A DNA stretch of 64,000 nucleotides from Tabrizicola flagellatus. GTDB lineage: Bacteria; Pseudomonadota; Alphaproteobacteria; Rhodobacterales; Rhodobacteraceae. Below the pieces are notes generated by a model. That model searched no databases and was not told where the DNA came from. It saw only the letters and a program-made list of their open reading frames with translations. The position numbers were made by a program, and so were the translations under genes. Positions 33,225 to 42,944 of this stretch are shown here, piece after piece (the stretch's first letter is position 1; every line of letters begins with the position of its first letter). The stretch is taken from NCBI RefSeq assembly GCF_008271465.1, contig NZ_VMDU01000001.1, positions 434,001 through 498,000 on the forward strand, in the 5' to 3' direction.

Positions 33225-34541
33225 TCAGGCCATCAGGTGCTTGTGGATCGCCTCGGCGGCATCGCGCCCCTCGGCGACGGCGGTCACCGTCAGGTCTTCG
33301 CCACCCGCGGCACAGTCACCGCCCGCCCAGACCTTGCCCTGGTGCCCGGCAAGCTTGCCGCCCTGCACCGCCAGCCCCTCGGGCGCGCCGGCCAGCGTCT
33401 GGCCGATGGCCTTGAACACCTGGTCGGCCTTCAGCCGGAAGGTCTCGCCAGTGGATTTCAGGCCCTCGGGCGTCTCCTGCGTATAGGCGAATTCCACCTC
33501 GCGCACCGCGCCGTTGCCGTGGATCGCCACCGGCATCGCGTTGCAGATGATCCGCACGCCGGCGCTGGTGGCATGTTCCTGTTCGTAGGCCGAGGCGGAC
33601 ATCTTCTCCTGCCCGCGGCGATAGACGATGGTCACGGTCTCGGCGCCCAGAAGCTTGGACTGCACCGCCGCATCGACCGCCGTCATGCCGCCGCCGATCA
33701 CCACCACGTCGCGGCCGATGGGCAGGGTGGACAGATCGGCGGTCTGGCGCAATTCGGCGATGAAATCCACCGCGTCGCGCACACCGGCCTTGTCCTCGCC
33801 AGCGGCGCGGAGCGCGTTCACCCCGGCCAGACCGATGCCGAGGAACACCGCGTCATACCCGGCCTCCAGCTCGGCCAGCGTCACGTCGCGGCCGAGTTCC
33901 ACTCCGCAGCGCAGCTCGATTCCGCCGATGGACAGTAGCCAGTCCACCTCCTTCTGCGCGAAACCATTCGTCGCCTTGTAGCTGGCGATGCCGTATTCGT
34001 TCAGGCCCCCCGCCTTGGGGCGGCGTTCATAGATCACCACGTCATGACCATGCATCGCCAGCCGGTGCGCGCAGGCCAGACCCGCCGGCCCCGCACCCAC
34101 CACCGCCACCCGCTTGCCGGTCGGCGTGCCGCGCGTGAAGGGATGCAGACCTTTGGCCATCGCCACATCGGTCGCATAGCGTTGCAGCCGGCCGATCTCC
34201 ACCGGCTTGCCCTCGGCCGCCTCACGGACGCAGGCCTCTTCGCAAAGCGTCTCGGTCGGGCAGACCCGGGCGCAGATGCCGCCCAGGATGTTCTGGCTCC
34301 AGATCGTCGTCGCCGCCGCCTCGGGCGTGCCGGTCGCGATCTGGCGGATGAAGAGCGGAATGTCGATCGAGGTCGGGCAGGCCGTGATGCAGGGCGCATC
34401 ATGGCAGAAGTAGCAGCGGTCCGCCGCCACACGCGCCTCGTGCCGGTCGAGCGCAGGCTCGTGGTCGGCGAAGTTGCGGGCGTAGGCTTCGGCTGGCAGG
34501 CGACCCGGAACGATGCCGGGCGTCAGCGGGCTGTTCGACAT
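33225..34541 (-). CDS. preT: NAD-dependent dihydropyrimidine dehydrogenase, subunit PreT
   Basis: 438 residues from ATG 34541. The N-terminal cysteine-rich segment (CYFCHDAPCITACPTSIDIP, CARVCPTETLCEEACV) binds 4Fe-4S clusters, as in the GltD-type subunit. An FAD motif VVGAGPAGLACAHRLAMHGH lies near residue 130. An NAD motif VVIGGGMTAVDAAVQSKLLG lies near 275. PreT passes electrons from NADH to PreA. The extended frame to 34826 runs through the promoter region and is rejected. It heads the preT-DedA-preA group. Confidence 0.92.
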   Translation of the reverse strand: MSNSPLTPGIVPGRLPAEAYARNFADHEPALDRHEARVAADRCYFCHDAPCITACPTSIDIPLFIRQIATGTPEAAATTIWSQNILGGICARVCPTETLCEEACVREAAEGKPVEIGRLQRYATDVAMAKGLHPFTRGTPTGKRVAVVGAGPAGLACAHRLAMHGHDVVIYERRPKAGGLNEYGIASYKATNGFAQKEVDWLLSIGGIELRCGVELGRDVTLAELEAGYDAVFLGIGLAGVNALRAAGEDKAGVRDAVDFIAELRQTADLSTLPIGRDVVVIGGGMTAVDAAVQSKLLGAETVTIVYRRGQEKMSASAYEQEHATSAGVRIICNAMPVAIHGNGAVREVEFAYTQETPEGLKSTGETFRLKADQVFKAIGQTLAGAPEGLAVQGGKLAGHQGKVWAGGDCAAGGEDLTVTAVAEGRDAAEAIHKHLMA

Positions 34542-34590
34542 GGGCTGGGGGCCTCCCTGGCTTATGATTGGTCTCAGGCTGGCACAGGTC

Positions 34591-34612
34591 GATTTTTTTA
34601 TCAAACGGTAAA
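34591..34612. promoter_or_regulatory. AT-rich imperfect palindrome upstream of preT
   Basis: TTTATCAAACGGTAAA (34597-34612) is an imperfect inverted repeat (TTTA-C/TAAA arms), overlapping GATTTTTTTATC. It lies in the 251-bp preT/accB divergent gap, about 55 bases before preT. It is a candidate site for the second TetR regulator and differs from the RutR palindromes. Confidence 0.3.
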
Positions 34613-34689
34613 TTTTCCGGAATGAACGATTTTCGACACGATGACACCGGTCGGATCGGCATTGCCTGTCTCTTGGGCGCTTTCGCGGC

Positions 34690-34718
34690 TTTTCAGCCCC
34701 CATGGGCTCGCGTATAAG
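34690..34718 (+). promoter_or_regulatory. Predicted promoter of accBC
   Basis: TTTTCA, a 17-base spacer and TATAAG lie about 75 bases before the accB ATG. Confidence 0.45.
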
Positions 34719-34792
34719 CGCCGAATACCAGACTGCGGCGGGCTGCGGGCCCAAGCCGCACGCGCCCAGGGCAGAGAAGAACAGAGGACCCG

Positions 34793-35293
34793 ATGAGCAA
34801 GCAGAACACCGACTCCGACGTCGCATTCATCTCGGCCCTGGCCGAGCTTCTGAACAAGAACGACCTGACCGAACTGTCGGTGAAGCGGGAGTATGGCGAG
34901 GACGACAGCCTGGAAGTGCGCGTCGTCAAGCAGGCCAACGTGGTGACGGTTGCCGCCGCTCCGGCCCCGGTGGTCCATGCCGCGCCCGCGCCTGCCGCGA
35001 CGGCAGCGGCTCCGACCGCCCCCGCGGCGGCCCCGGCCAACGAGGATCCGGCCCAGCATCCGGGCGCCGTGACCTCGCCCATGGTCGGCACGGTCTATCT
35101 CGCCCCCGAACCCGGCGCCGCCCCCTTCGTGACCGTCGGCGCCCAGGTGGCCGAAGGCCAGACCGTCCTCATCATCGAGGCGATGAAGACGATGAACCAC
35201 ATCCCCGCCCCGCGCGCGGGCACGGTGAAGCGCATCCTGGTCGAGGATGGCCACCCGGTCGAATACGGCGCCCCCCTGATGATCATCGAATAA
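34793..35293 (+). CDS. accB: Acetyl-CoA carboxylase biotin carboxyl carrier protein
   Basis: 166 residues. An N-terminal helical domain ([20 protein letters not shown]) and an Ala/Pro linker (residues 60-85) lead to a biotinyl domain. The biotin-accepting Lys is in [11 protein letters not shown] near residue 130. BCCP carries the carboxyl group between biotin carboxylase and carboxyltransferase in the first step of fatty acid synthesis. It is followed by accC 10 bp later. Confidence 0.95.
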   Translation: MSKQNTDSDVAFISALAELLNKNDLTELSVKREYGEDDSLEVRVVKQANVVTVAAAPAPVVHAAPAPAATAAAPTAPAAAPANEDPAQHPGAVTSPMVGTVYLAPEPGAAPFVTVGAQVAEGQTVLIIEAMKTMNHIPAPRAGTVKRILVEDGHPVEYGAPLMIIE

Positions 35294-35303
35294 GGGCGGG
35301 CCG

Positions 35304-36650
35304 ATGTTTGACAAGATCCTGATCGCCAACCGGGGGGAGATCGCGCTGCGCGTGATCCGGGCCGCCCGCGAAATGGGGATCAAGTCGGTGGCCGTCCATT
35401 CCACCGCCGACACCGACGCGATGCACGTCCGCATGGCCGACGAAAGCGTCTGCATCGGGCCGGCGCCGTCCTCGGCCAGCTACCTGAACAAGGCCGCGAT
35501 CATCTCGGCCTGCGAGATCACCGGCGCGCAGGCGGTGCATCCGGGCTACGGGTTCCTTTCGGAAAACGCCAGCTTCGCCCAGGCGCTGGAGGATCACGGC
35601 ATCACCTTCATCGGCCCGAACGCGGAACATATCCGCATCATGGGCGACAAGATCACCGCCAAGGAAACCGCGAAGGAGTTGGGCATCCCCGTGGTGCCCG
35701 GATCGGACGGCGGCGTGCCGGATTTCGAGACGGCGAAGAAGGTCGCTGCCGAGATCGGCTATCCGGTCATCATCAAGGCCACCGCCGGCGGCGGCGGGCG
35801 CGGCATGAAGGTCGCGAAGGACGCCTCCGAGCTGGAGATCGCCTTCCGCACCGCGCGGTCCGAGGCCAAGGCCGCCTTCGGCAACGACGAAGTCTACATG
35901 GAGAAATACCTCCAGCGCCCGCGTCACATCGAGATCCAGGTCTTCGGGGACGGCAAGGGCGGCGCGGTGCATCTGGGCGAACGCGACTGTTCGCTGCAAC
36001 GCCGCCACCAGAAGGTGTTCGAAGAGGCCCCCGGCCCCGTCATCACGCCGAAGCTGCGGTCGGAGATCGGCACGATCTGCGCCAATGCGATGAAGAAGCT
36101 GAAATACATCGGCGCGGGCACGATCGAGTTCCTGTACGAAGACGGCAAGTTCTACTTCATCGAGATGAACACCCGGCTTCAGGTCGAACATCCGGTGACC
36201 GAGGCGATCTTCGGCGTGGACCTCGTGCGCGAACAGATCCGCGTCGCCTCGGGCCTCGGCCTGTCCTTCTCGCAGGAGGAGCTCGAGATCAACGGCCACG
36301 CGATCGAGGTGCGGATCAATGCCGAGAAGATCCCCGGCTTTTCCCCCTGCCCCGGCCGGATCACCCAGTTCCATGCCCCGGGCGGTCTGGGCGTGCGGAT
36401 GGATTCGGCGATCTACGACGGCTACCGGATCCCGCCCTATTACGACAGCCTGATCGGCAAGCTGATCGTGCATGGCCGCGACCGGCCCGAGGCGCTGGCC
36501 CGCCTCCGCCGCGCGCTGGGAGAGCTGATCATCGACGGCATCGACACCTCGATCCCGCTGTTCCACATGCTTCTGGCCGAGCCCGACATCCAGAACGGCG
36601 ACTACAACATCCACTGGCTGGAAAAGTGGCTGGAAAAGCAGTTCTCTTGA
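35304..36650 (+). CDS. accC: Acetyl-CoA carboxylase biotin carboxylase subunit
   Basis: 448 residues, the normal AccC length. Motifs: N-terminal [23 protein letters not shown]-grasp Gly-rich loop GGGGRGMK near 165, [20 protein letters not shown] near 230, and [14 protein letters not shown] near 290. It carboxylates the biotin on AccB using ATP and bicarbonate. It is cotranscribed with accB. The downstream gap contains three consecutive hairpins before aat. Confidence 0.95.
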   Translation: MFDKILIANRGEIALRVIRAAREMGIKSVAVHSTADTDAMHVRMADESVCIGPAPSSASYLNKAAIISACEITGAQAVHPGYGFLSENASFAQALEDHGITFIGPNAEHIRIMGDKITAKETAKELGIPVVPGSDGGVPDFETAKKVAAEIGYPVIIKATAGGGGRGMKVAKDASELEIAFRTARSEAKAAFGNDEVYMEKYLQRPRHIEIQVFGDGKGGAVHLGERDCSLQRRHQKVFEEAPGPVITPKLRSEIGTICANAMKKLKYIGAGTIEFLYEDGKFYFIEMNTRLQVEHPVTEAIFGVDLVREQIRVASGLGLSFSQEELEINGHAIEVRINAEKIPGFSPCPGRITQFHAPGGLGVRMDSAIYDGYRIPPYYDSLIGKLIVHGRDRPEALARLRRALGELIIDGIDTSIPLFHMLLAEPDIQNGDYNIHWLEKWLEKQFS

Positions 36651-36659
36651 TCTGAACGG

Positions 36660-36680
36660 GGCGCCCCGGCAACGGGCGCC
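36660..36680 (+). terminator. GC-rich hairpin after accC
   Basis: GGCGCCC, a seven-base loop and GGGCGCC start 10 bases after the accC stop. No T-run follows, so it could be a weak or Rho-assisted terminator. Confidence 0.4.
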
Positions 36681-36685
36681 TCACC

Positions 36686-36731
36686 GCAAAAGTTTCCGTA
36701 AACTTTTGCAAAATCCTCCGAAGGATTTTGC
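36686..36731 (+). promoter_or_regulatory. Two overlapping hairpins covering the aat ribosome binding site
   Basis: The first has arms GCAAAAGTTT and AAACTTTTGC (36686-36709). The second has arms GCAAAATCCT and AGGATTTTGC (36708-36731). They share the bases GC, so only one can form fully at a time. The aat Shine-Dalgarno AAGGA (36721-36725) lies at the start of the 3' arm of the second hairpin, which ends one base before ATG 36733. Confidence 0.6.
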
Positions 36732-36732
36732 G

Positions 36733-37428
36733 ATGTCCGTGCCCGCCGACGAGATCACCCCGGACATCCTCCTGCGCGCCTATGCGATGGGCATCTTCCC
36801 GATGTCCGACGGTCGCGACGACCCCGAGATCCACTGGGTCGATCCCCGGCTTCGGGGTGTGATCCCGCTGGAGGGCTTCCATATATCGCGCTCGCTGGCC
36901 AAACGCATCCGCTCTGGCCGGTTCCGGGTGACGGTGGACGAGGATTTCGACGCGGTGGTCGAGGCCTGCGCCGCGCGAGGCGAAACCTGGATCAGCCGTC
37001 GCATCCAGGCCCTGTACCTCGACCTGCACCGGCTGGGCTTTGCCCACAGCATCGAGGTGCGCGAGGGCACGGCGCTGGTCGGCGGGGTCTATGGCGTGAC
37101 GCTGGGGGCGGCCTTCTTCGGCGAAAGCATGTTCTCGCACGTGACCGATGCCTCGAAGGTGGCGCTGGCCCATGCGGTGCACCGGCTGCGGGCCGGCGGC
37201 TTCCGGCTCTTCGACACCCAGTTCCTGACACCGCACCTGGCAAGCCTCGGCGCGGTCGAGATCACGCGCGCCGACTATCATCGCCGGCTGAGCGACGCCC
37301 TTGCGCAACGCGCCGTGTTCGCGCCCGAGGGCTATTCGCCCTCGCCGTCCGAGGTTGCATCCGCCTCGGGCGCGATCTCGGGCACCGAGCCTCCAGGCAG
37401 GATGCAGCCCAGCACCCAGACGTCATAG
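36733..37428 (+). CDS. aat: Leucyl/phenylalanyl-tRNA-protein transferase
   Basis: 231 residues. Family motifs: LLRAYAMGIFPMSDG near the N-terminus, HWVDPRLRGVIPLEGFHISR, GGVYGVTLGAAFFGESMFSH near 120, and FDTQFLTPHLASLGAVEI near 160. It adds Leu or Phe to proteins with N-terminal Lys or Arg, making them ClpAP/ClpS substrates. The ATG at 36733 is chosen over an upstream TTG at 36706. The last 32 residues overlap the convergent DUF2155 gene by 97 bp and are Ser/Pro-rich and probably dispensable. Confidence 0.93.
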   Translation: MSVPADEITPDILLRAYAMGIFPMSDGRDDPEIHWVDPRLRGVIPLEGFHISRSLAKRIRSGRFRVTVDEDFDAVVEACAARGETWISRRIQALYLDLHRLGFAHSIEVREGTALVGGVYGVTLGAAFFGESMFSHVTDASKVALAHAVHRLRAGGFRLFDTQFLTPHLASLGAVEITRADYHRRLSDALAQRAVFAPEGYSPSPSEVASASGAISGTEPPGRMQPSTQTS

Positions 37429-37772
37429 CGCGGATGGTCCAGCGCCGACAGCGCCGGGGACGAGGCCAGCATCCAGCCGGTGAAGAGCGGCGTCTCGGTC
37501 GTCTCTTCCAGGATCGTCAGGTGCGCCTCGGCTTCCGAGGCCGGGTTGCCGGTCGGATAGCGGCAGCTGTCCAGCCGGACGATCAGCCGGCCGAACTTGG
37601 CCGTCTGGCCACGCGACAAGGTGACGTCGCCTGTCGAACTGGTCAGCTTGTCCAGAAAGCGCAGCGACGCCCCTTCGGACTCGGTGAACTCCGGGCCTGC
37701 GGGTTGTCCAGTTTCCTGCGCCACGACCGGCAACGCCAGGACAAGAACGAGTGCCGCAAGCAGCGCCCTCAT
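37332..37772 (-). CDS. DUF2155 periplasmic protein
   Basis: 146 residues with a signal peptide (MRALLAALVLVLALPVVAQE). It has the DUF2155 core: LRFLDKLTSSTGDVTLSRGQ, CRYPTGNP, FTGWMLASSPALSALDHPRY and DVWVLGC, with two conserved cysteines. It has been linked by gene neighbourhood to cell-envelope genes. It starts within the mlaD-like stop (ATGA overlap) and its variable tail overlaps aat. Function unknown. Confidence 0.85.
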   Translation of the reverse strand: MRALLAALVLVLALPVVAQETGQPAGPEFTESEGASLRFLDKLTSSTGDVTLSRGQTAKFGRLIVRLDSCRYPTGNPASEAEAHLTILEETTETPLFTGWMLASSPALSALDHPRYDVWVLGCILPGGSVPEIAPEADATSDGEGE

Positions 37773-38251
37773 GGTGCAGGAGCCTCGTCTGCCGGGGCCT
37801 CGTCCCCGCTGCCGCCCCCGGAGGCGAACTTCATCAGGAGCGTGATCAGGCTGACCGCGCCCTGGGTATCCTCGATCTCGCCGCCGGGTTCCAGCATCTC
37901 CAGCGCGCCGCCGGGCTGGACTTCGACGAAGGTGCCGCCAAGGAGGCCTTCGGAGGCGACCAGGATCGTCGAATCGACCGGAACCGCCACGTCCTTGCGC
38001 ATCGAGATGGTGGCATCGGCGAAATAGGTCTCGGGGTTGAGCCGCAGGTCGGTCACCGTCCCGACCTTGACGCCGGCCAGCCGCACGTCGGTGCCGACGC
38101 GCACGCCTTCGGCCGACCGGAAACTGGCCGTCAGCGGATAGCTGTCAGGCGCGGCACCGACCCCCGCACCCCGCGCGGCATAGACGGCAAACCCCAAGGC
38201 AACCGCAAGCACGGCGGCTCCGGCCAGGATCTCGGCGCGTTCGTAGGCCAT
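37769..38251 (-). CDS. MlaD-family lipid-transport substrate-binding protein
   Basis: 160 residues. One N-terminal membrane helix (AEILAGAAVLAVALGFAVYA) is followed by an MCE/MlaD domain (YPLTASFRSAEGVRVGTDVR, LAGVKVGTVTDLRLNPETYF, VASEGLLGGTFVEVQPGG). The family binds phospholipids in the periplasm for outer-membrane lipid asymmetry. ATG 38251 overlaps the preceding stop by one base; the GTG at 38266 is an alternative. No MlaE or MlaF gene is adjacent here. Confidence 0.88.
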   Translation of the reverse strand: MAYERAEILAGAAVLAVALGFAVYAARGAGVGAAPDSYPLTASFRSAEGVRVGTDVRLAGVKVGTVTDLRLNPETYFADATISMRKDVAVPVDSTILVASEGLLGGTFVEVQPGGALEMLEPGGEIEDTQGAVSLITLLMKFASGGGSGDEAPADEAPAP

Positions 38252-38625
38252 CACTCGGGCTGCCACGCCTCGTAGTCGGCCCTTGCGACCGGCTCGGCAC
38301 GACGGATCGAGCCAGGCGGCACATAGGCAGCCTCGGTGCCGGTCAGGTTCTCCTGATGCGGCTTTTCCCAGGGCTTGTGGCGCAGGGGTGCCTTGGTCGG
38401 CGGCTCGTCCCAGGTGTGGTGCAGCCAGCCGTGCCAGTCGGGCGAGATGCGGCTTGCCTCCATCTCGCCATTGTAGATCACCCAGCGCCGCTTGCCGTCA
38501 CGGGTCTGGTAGAAGACATTCCCCGCCTCGTCCTCGCCCACCTTCACGCCCTTGCGGCTGGTGAAAAGCTGGGTGCCGATGGTCTGGCTGTTCCACCAGG
38601 TCAGCAGGCGCTTGAGGAAGTACAT
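38251..38625 (-). CDS. NDUFA12-family complex I accessory subunit (17.2 kDa)
   Basis: 124 residues from ATG 38625. The sequence matches NDUFA12: [20 protein letters not shown], then [20 protein letters not shown], then [17 protein letters not shown] and [17 protein letters not shown]. It is an alphaproteobacterial and mitochondrial accessory subunit of NADH:ubiquinone oxidoreductase. Its start is downstream of a 38766 frame that has no coding character. It forms an operon with mlaD and DUF2155 genes by overlaps. Confidence 0.92.
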   Translation of the reverse strand: MYFLKRLLTWWNSQTIGTQLFTSRKGVKVGEDEAGNVFYQTRDGKRRWVIYNGEMEASRISPDWHGWLHHTWDEPPTKAPLRHKPWEKPHQENLTGTEAAYVPPGSIRRAEPVARADYEAWQPE

Positions 38626-38733
38626 GGGCGGACTCCGTCTTCGTTTCCCCCCATATGGCGGAAAGCCGGGGCGAGGTCTAGGGTCAAGCGGCAGGTCCCG
38701 CACCACGGGTGCTTCGCTGCCGGTCGAGCCATG

Positions 38734-38760
38734 AAAAAAGGCGGGCATGAGGCCCGCCTT
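38734..38760 (-). terminator. Rho-independent terminator of clpX
   Basis: On the minus strand AAGGCGGGC, a five-base loop and GCCCGCCTT are followed by a T-run, 20 bases after the clpX stop. Confidence 0.85.
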
Positions 38761-38779
38761 CCGCATCGCAAGAGCCGGA

Positions 38780-40042
<1,263 letters not shown>

Positions 40043-40126
40043 CCGCAGTCCTCTGAGCTTTGACCCGCTTCGCCGGGCCGGTGCCTCGGGGGAAGTTTAG
40101 GGCCTTCCCCCAGGCTCCACAATCCG

Positions 40127-40152
40127 AAAAACCCGCCGGGAAACTCGGCGGG
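40127..40152 (-). terminator. Rho-independent terminator after clpP
   Basis: On the minus strand CCCGCCG, a seven-base loop and CGGCGGG are followed by TTTTT, 11 bases past the clpP stop. It would separate or attenuate clpP from clpX transcription. Confidence 0.8.
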
Positions 40153-40162
40153 AATGTGGGCG

Positions 40163-40795
40163 TCATTTCGACGTATCGTCGGCCTTTCCGCGGCTTTCGA
40201 GGATCTGGTCGATCAGGCCCCAGGCCTTCGCATCCTCGGCCGACATGAAGTTGTCGCGCTCCAGCGCCGCCTCGACGGTGTCGTAGTCGTTGCCGGTGTG
40301 CTTGACGTAGATTTCGTTCAACCGGCGCTTCAGTTTCAGCGTTTCCTGCGCATGGATCATGATGTCGGTCGCCTGGCCCTGGTAGCCGCCCGAGGGCTGG
40401 TGCACCATGATCCGGCTGTTCGGCAGGCTGAAGCGCATGCCCTTTTCCCCGGCCGTCAGCAGCAGCGAGCCCATCGAGGCCGCCTGCCCGATCACCAGCG
40501 TGGAAACCTTCGGCCGGATGTACTGCATCGTGTCGTAGATCGACAGGCCCGCGGTCACCACGCCGCCTGGGCTGTTGATGTACATGCTGATTTCCTTGGA
40601 GGGGTTTTCCGATTCCAGGAACAGAAGCTGGGCGCAGATCAGGCTGGACATGCCGTCATGCACCGGGCCGCCGAGGAAGATGATCCGTTCCTTCAACAGG
40701 CGGCTGAAGATGTCGTAGGCGCGTTCGCCCCGGCTCGTCTGTTCGACGACCATGGGGACCAGCGTGTTCATGTAGTGCTCAACGGGATCGCGCAT
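40163..40795 (-). CDS. clpP: ATP-dependent Clp protease proteolytic subunit ClpP
   Basis: 210 residues. The catalytic triad is visible: Ser in [14 protein letters not shown] near residue 107, His in IMVHQPSGG near 132, and Asp further on in the conserved helix region. The N-terminal [20 protein letters not shown] and hinge [10 protein letters not shown] are typical. It forms the tetradecameric chamber with ClpX or ClpA. It is preceded by a good promoter and followed by a terminator. Confidence 0.97.
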   Translation of the reverse strand: MRDPVEHYMNTLVPMVVEQTSRGERAYDIFSRLLKERIIFLGGPVHDGMSSLICAQLLFLESENPSKEISMYINSPGGVVTAGLSIYDTMQYIRPKVSTLVIGQAASMGSLLLTAGEKGMRFSLPNSRIMVHQPSGGYQGQATDIMIHAQETLKLKRRLNEIYVKHTGNDYDTVEAALERDNFMSAEDAKAWGLIDQILESRGKADDTSK

Positions 40796-40848
40796 CGGGG
40801 CCTGCCTCTTTCAGTCGCTCGAGGAATATCGTCGAATGTATTGCCAGA

Positions 40849-40877
40849 GTCTTAGTGGGGTGACACGGGGGCTGCAA
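40849..40877 (-). promoter_or_regulatory. Predicted promoter of clpP
   Basis: On the minus strand TTGCAG, a 17-base spacer and TAAGAC lie about 54 bases before the clpP ATG. Confidence 0.5.
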
Positions 40878-40949
40878 GGGCACGTCCTGCGCTTTTGCCG
40901 CAGGGGTTCCGCGCCTTGAAAGCCGCGCGCGGCGGCCTAGACCCGGTGC

Positions 40950-42116
40950 ATGTTCACGCCGACACGAGCCGCGGGCCTGGCGCGCCTGGCCGACTTCCTG
41001 CCCCGGGCGGGCCGCGACTATGCGGCGCTGCGCAACCTCGATCTGCCCGGTCATCCGCATGTCTCCACCCTCTCGCCCTGGCTGCGCCATCGCCTCGTGA
41101 CCGAGGAGGAAGTCATCGACGCCACCCTGCGCGCGCATCCGCAGGGGGCCGAGAAGTTCCTGGCCGAGATCTGGTGGCGCACCTACTGGAAGGGCTGGCT
41201 GGAGCTGCGGCCGGGGCTCTGGACGGCCTACCGGCAGGGCCTGGCGGCGGGCCTGAACCGGCTGGCGGCAGAACCGGGTCTCGCGGCGCGGGCAGAGGCG
41301 GCAATGACGGGCGACACCGGCATCGACTGCTTCGACCACTGGGCGCGCGAGCTGGTGGCTACCGGCTATCTGCACAATCACGCCCGGATGTGGTTCGCCT
41401 CGATCTGGATCTTCACCCTGCGGCTGCCCTGGGAACTGGGGGCCGATTTCTTCCTGCGCCACCTCCTGGACGGCGACCCGGCCTCGAACACCCTGTCCTG
41501 GCGCTGGGTGGCGGGCCTGCACACGCCCGGCAAGACCTATCTCGCCACAGCCGACAACATCCGGCGCAACACGAACGGCCGCTTCCGCCCCGAAGGCCTG
41601 GCCCCCGAGGCCCCGCCCCTGCCTATGTCGCCCCTGCCGCCGCCCCGTCCCGCCCCGCAGGGCGATCACTTCGATGCCTCGGCGCCCTCGCTCCTCCTGG
41701 CAACCGAAGAGGACCTGTGTCCCGAGTTCCTGCTGAACCTCGGACTGCGCCCCGTGGCCGTTGCGGCGCTCGGCGACGTTGCCGGTCGGTCGCCTCTGGC
41801 CGTCGCCGACCCCGTCCACCGCTTCACCGAGGCGGCGATCGCCGACAGCCTCGGCCGTCTCGGCCATCCCGGCGCGCCCCGGTTCGGCCGCCGGACCCTC
41901 CCCGCGCTGGTCGATCTGGCAGAGCGCGCGGGCGCAGCGCAGATCGTCACGCCCTATGCCCCGACCGGCCCGGTGGCCTCGGCCCTGTCCGATCTCGCGT
42001 CTCTGGCGGGACGGCGGGGCATCGGCCTGACCCGTGTCCTGCGCGATCACGACCGGCACGCCTGGCCGCTGGCCACGCACGGGTTCTTCCGCTTTCGCGA
42101 GGCGGTGATGGGCTAG
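40950..42116 (+). CDS. Photolyase/cryptochrome-related FAD-binding protein with unusual domain order
   Basis: 388 residues. Residues about 30-215 match the FAD-binding helical domain of photolyases: LSPWLRHRLVTEEEV, FLAEIWWRTYWKGWL, FDHWARELVATGYLHNHARM, FLRHLLDGDPASNTLSWRWV and the AGLHTPGKTYLA end. The usual N-terminal antenna domain does not precede it. Instead residues 240-388 form an alpha/beta-like region (AAQIVTPYAPTGPVASALSD, then LTRVLRDHDRHAWPLATHGF) that may be that domain placed after the FAD domain. A role in light sensing or DNA repair is possible. The stop codon shares bases with the convergent gene's stop. Confidence 0.7.
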   Translation: MFTPTRAAGLARLADFLPRAGRDYAALRNLDLPGHPHVSTLSPWLRHRLVTEEEVIDATLRAHPQGAEKFLAEIWWRTYWKGWLELRPGLWTAYRQGLAAGLNRLAAEPGLAARAEAAMTGDTGIDCFDHWARELVATGYLHNHARMWFASIWIFTLRLPWELGADFFLRHLLDGDPASNTLSWRWVAGLHTPGKTYLATADNIRRNTNGRFRPEGLAPEAPPLPMSPLPPPRPAPQGDHFDASAPSLLLATEEDLCPEFLLNLGLRPVAVAALGDVAGRSPLAVADPVHRFTEAAIADSLGRLGHPGAPRFGRRTLPALVDLAERAGAAQIVTPYAPTGPVASALSDLASLAGRRGIGLTRVLRDHDRHAWPLATHGFFRFREAVMG

Positions 42117-42745
42117 CGGAAGGTCCGGGCCGCCAGCGCCACCCGCGCCCCGGCGGTGACGACGCACAAGACCCCGAAGGTCCACGCCAGAGGCACGAAC
42201 AGGCCTGGCCAGAGCGCGAGGATCAGGAAACAGAGGATCGTCTCGGTTCCTTCCATCAGGCCGGCGGTGAAATAGAGCGACTTCTCGCCCCGGCTGCGGG
42301 TCTGCATGCCCTGCCGCTCGGCCAGCACCGCAAAACCCAGAAAGGTCGCCGCGTTGACATAGAAGCTGAACAGAAGGAAGGCCCCCGCGACCCCGTTCGC
42401 GGCCGGGTCGCGCAGGACGAAGGCCAGCGGGATCGCGCCGTAGAAGGCGAAATCGGCCACGATGTCGAGAAAGCCGCCGAAATCGCTCTTGCCGCGCGCC
42501 CGGGCAACCGCGCCGTCAAGGCCATCGGCCAACCGGCTGGCCATGAGCACCAGCGCCACCCCGGCCCCTGCCCCGCCGGCAGAGATCAGCCCAGCCGCTG
42601 CAAGCCCCAGCACGAGGCCCGCCAGCGTAACTGCGTTGGCCGTGGCCCCGCGCGCCGCCAGCCAGCGGCCACCCTCGTTCAGGGGAGCGTCGATCACCCC
42701 GCGCATCAAGCCGTCCAGCATGGCCCACTCCCGATTCGTCCGCAT
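42113..42745 (-). CDS. CDP-alcohol phosphatidyltransferase family protein
   Basis: 210 residues with about five membrane helices. The signature DG-x2-DG-x2-AR-x8-G-x3-D-x3-D is present as DGLDGAVARARGKSDFGGFL followed by DIVADF. Family members transfer a phosphoalcohol from CDP-diacylglycerol-type donors to make phospholipids. The substrate cannot be told from the sequence. ATG 42745 (MRTNREWAM) is chosen with GAGG upstream; 42721 is an alternative. The upstream extension to 42946 lies over the next gene's leader. Confidence 0.82.
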   Translation of the reverse strand: MRTNREWAMLDGLMRGVIDAPLNEGGRWLAARGATANAVTLAGLVLGLAAAGLISAGGAGAGVALVLMASRLADGLDGAVARARGKSDFGGFLDIVADFAFYGAIPLAFVLRDPAANGVAGAFLLFSFYVNAATFLGFAVLAERQGMQTRSRGEKSLYFTAGLMEGTETILCFLILALWPGLFVPLAWTFGVLCVVTAGARVALAARTFR

Positions 42746-42944
42746 GATCCTCGCTAGCCGGACGGCAGGGAAGTCAACTTTCCGCGGATTTCCGCCCAAG
42801 GCATCGGCCGGACCGCTGGCGCACGCCAAAGTTGCGTGCGCAGGTCTGCGTTTTTCGACTATTTCACCAATAACGCCACTTTCTGCCCGATTCCGGCCCA
42901 ACTGGTCGACGATCAACAAGACTGCCATTCTACGGGGAGTTGCC

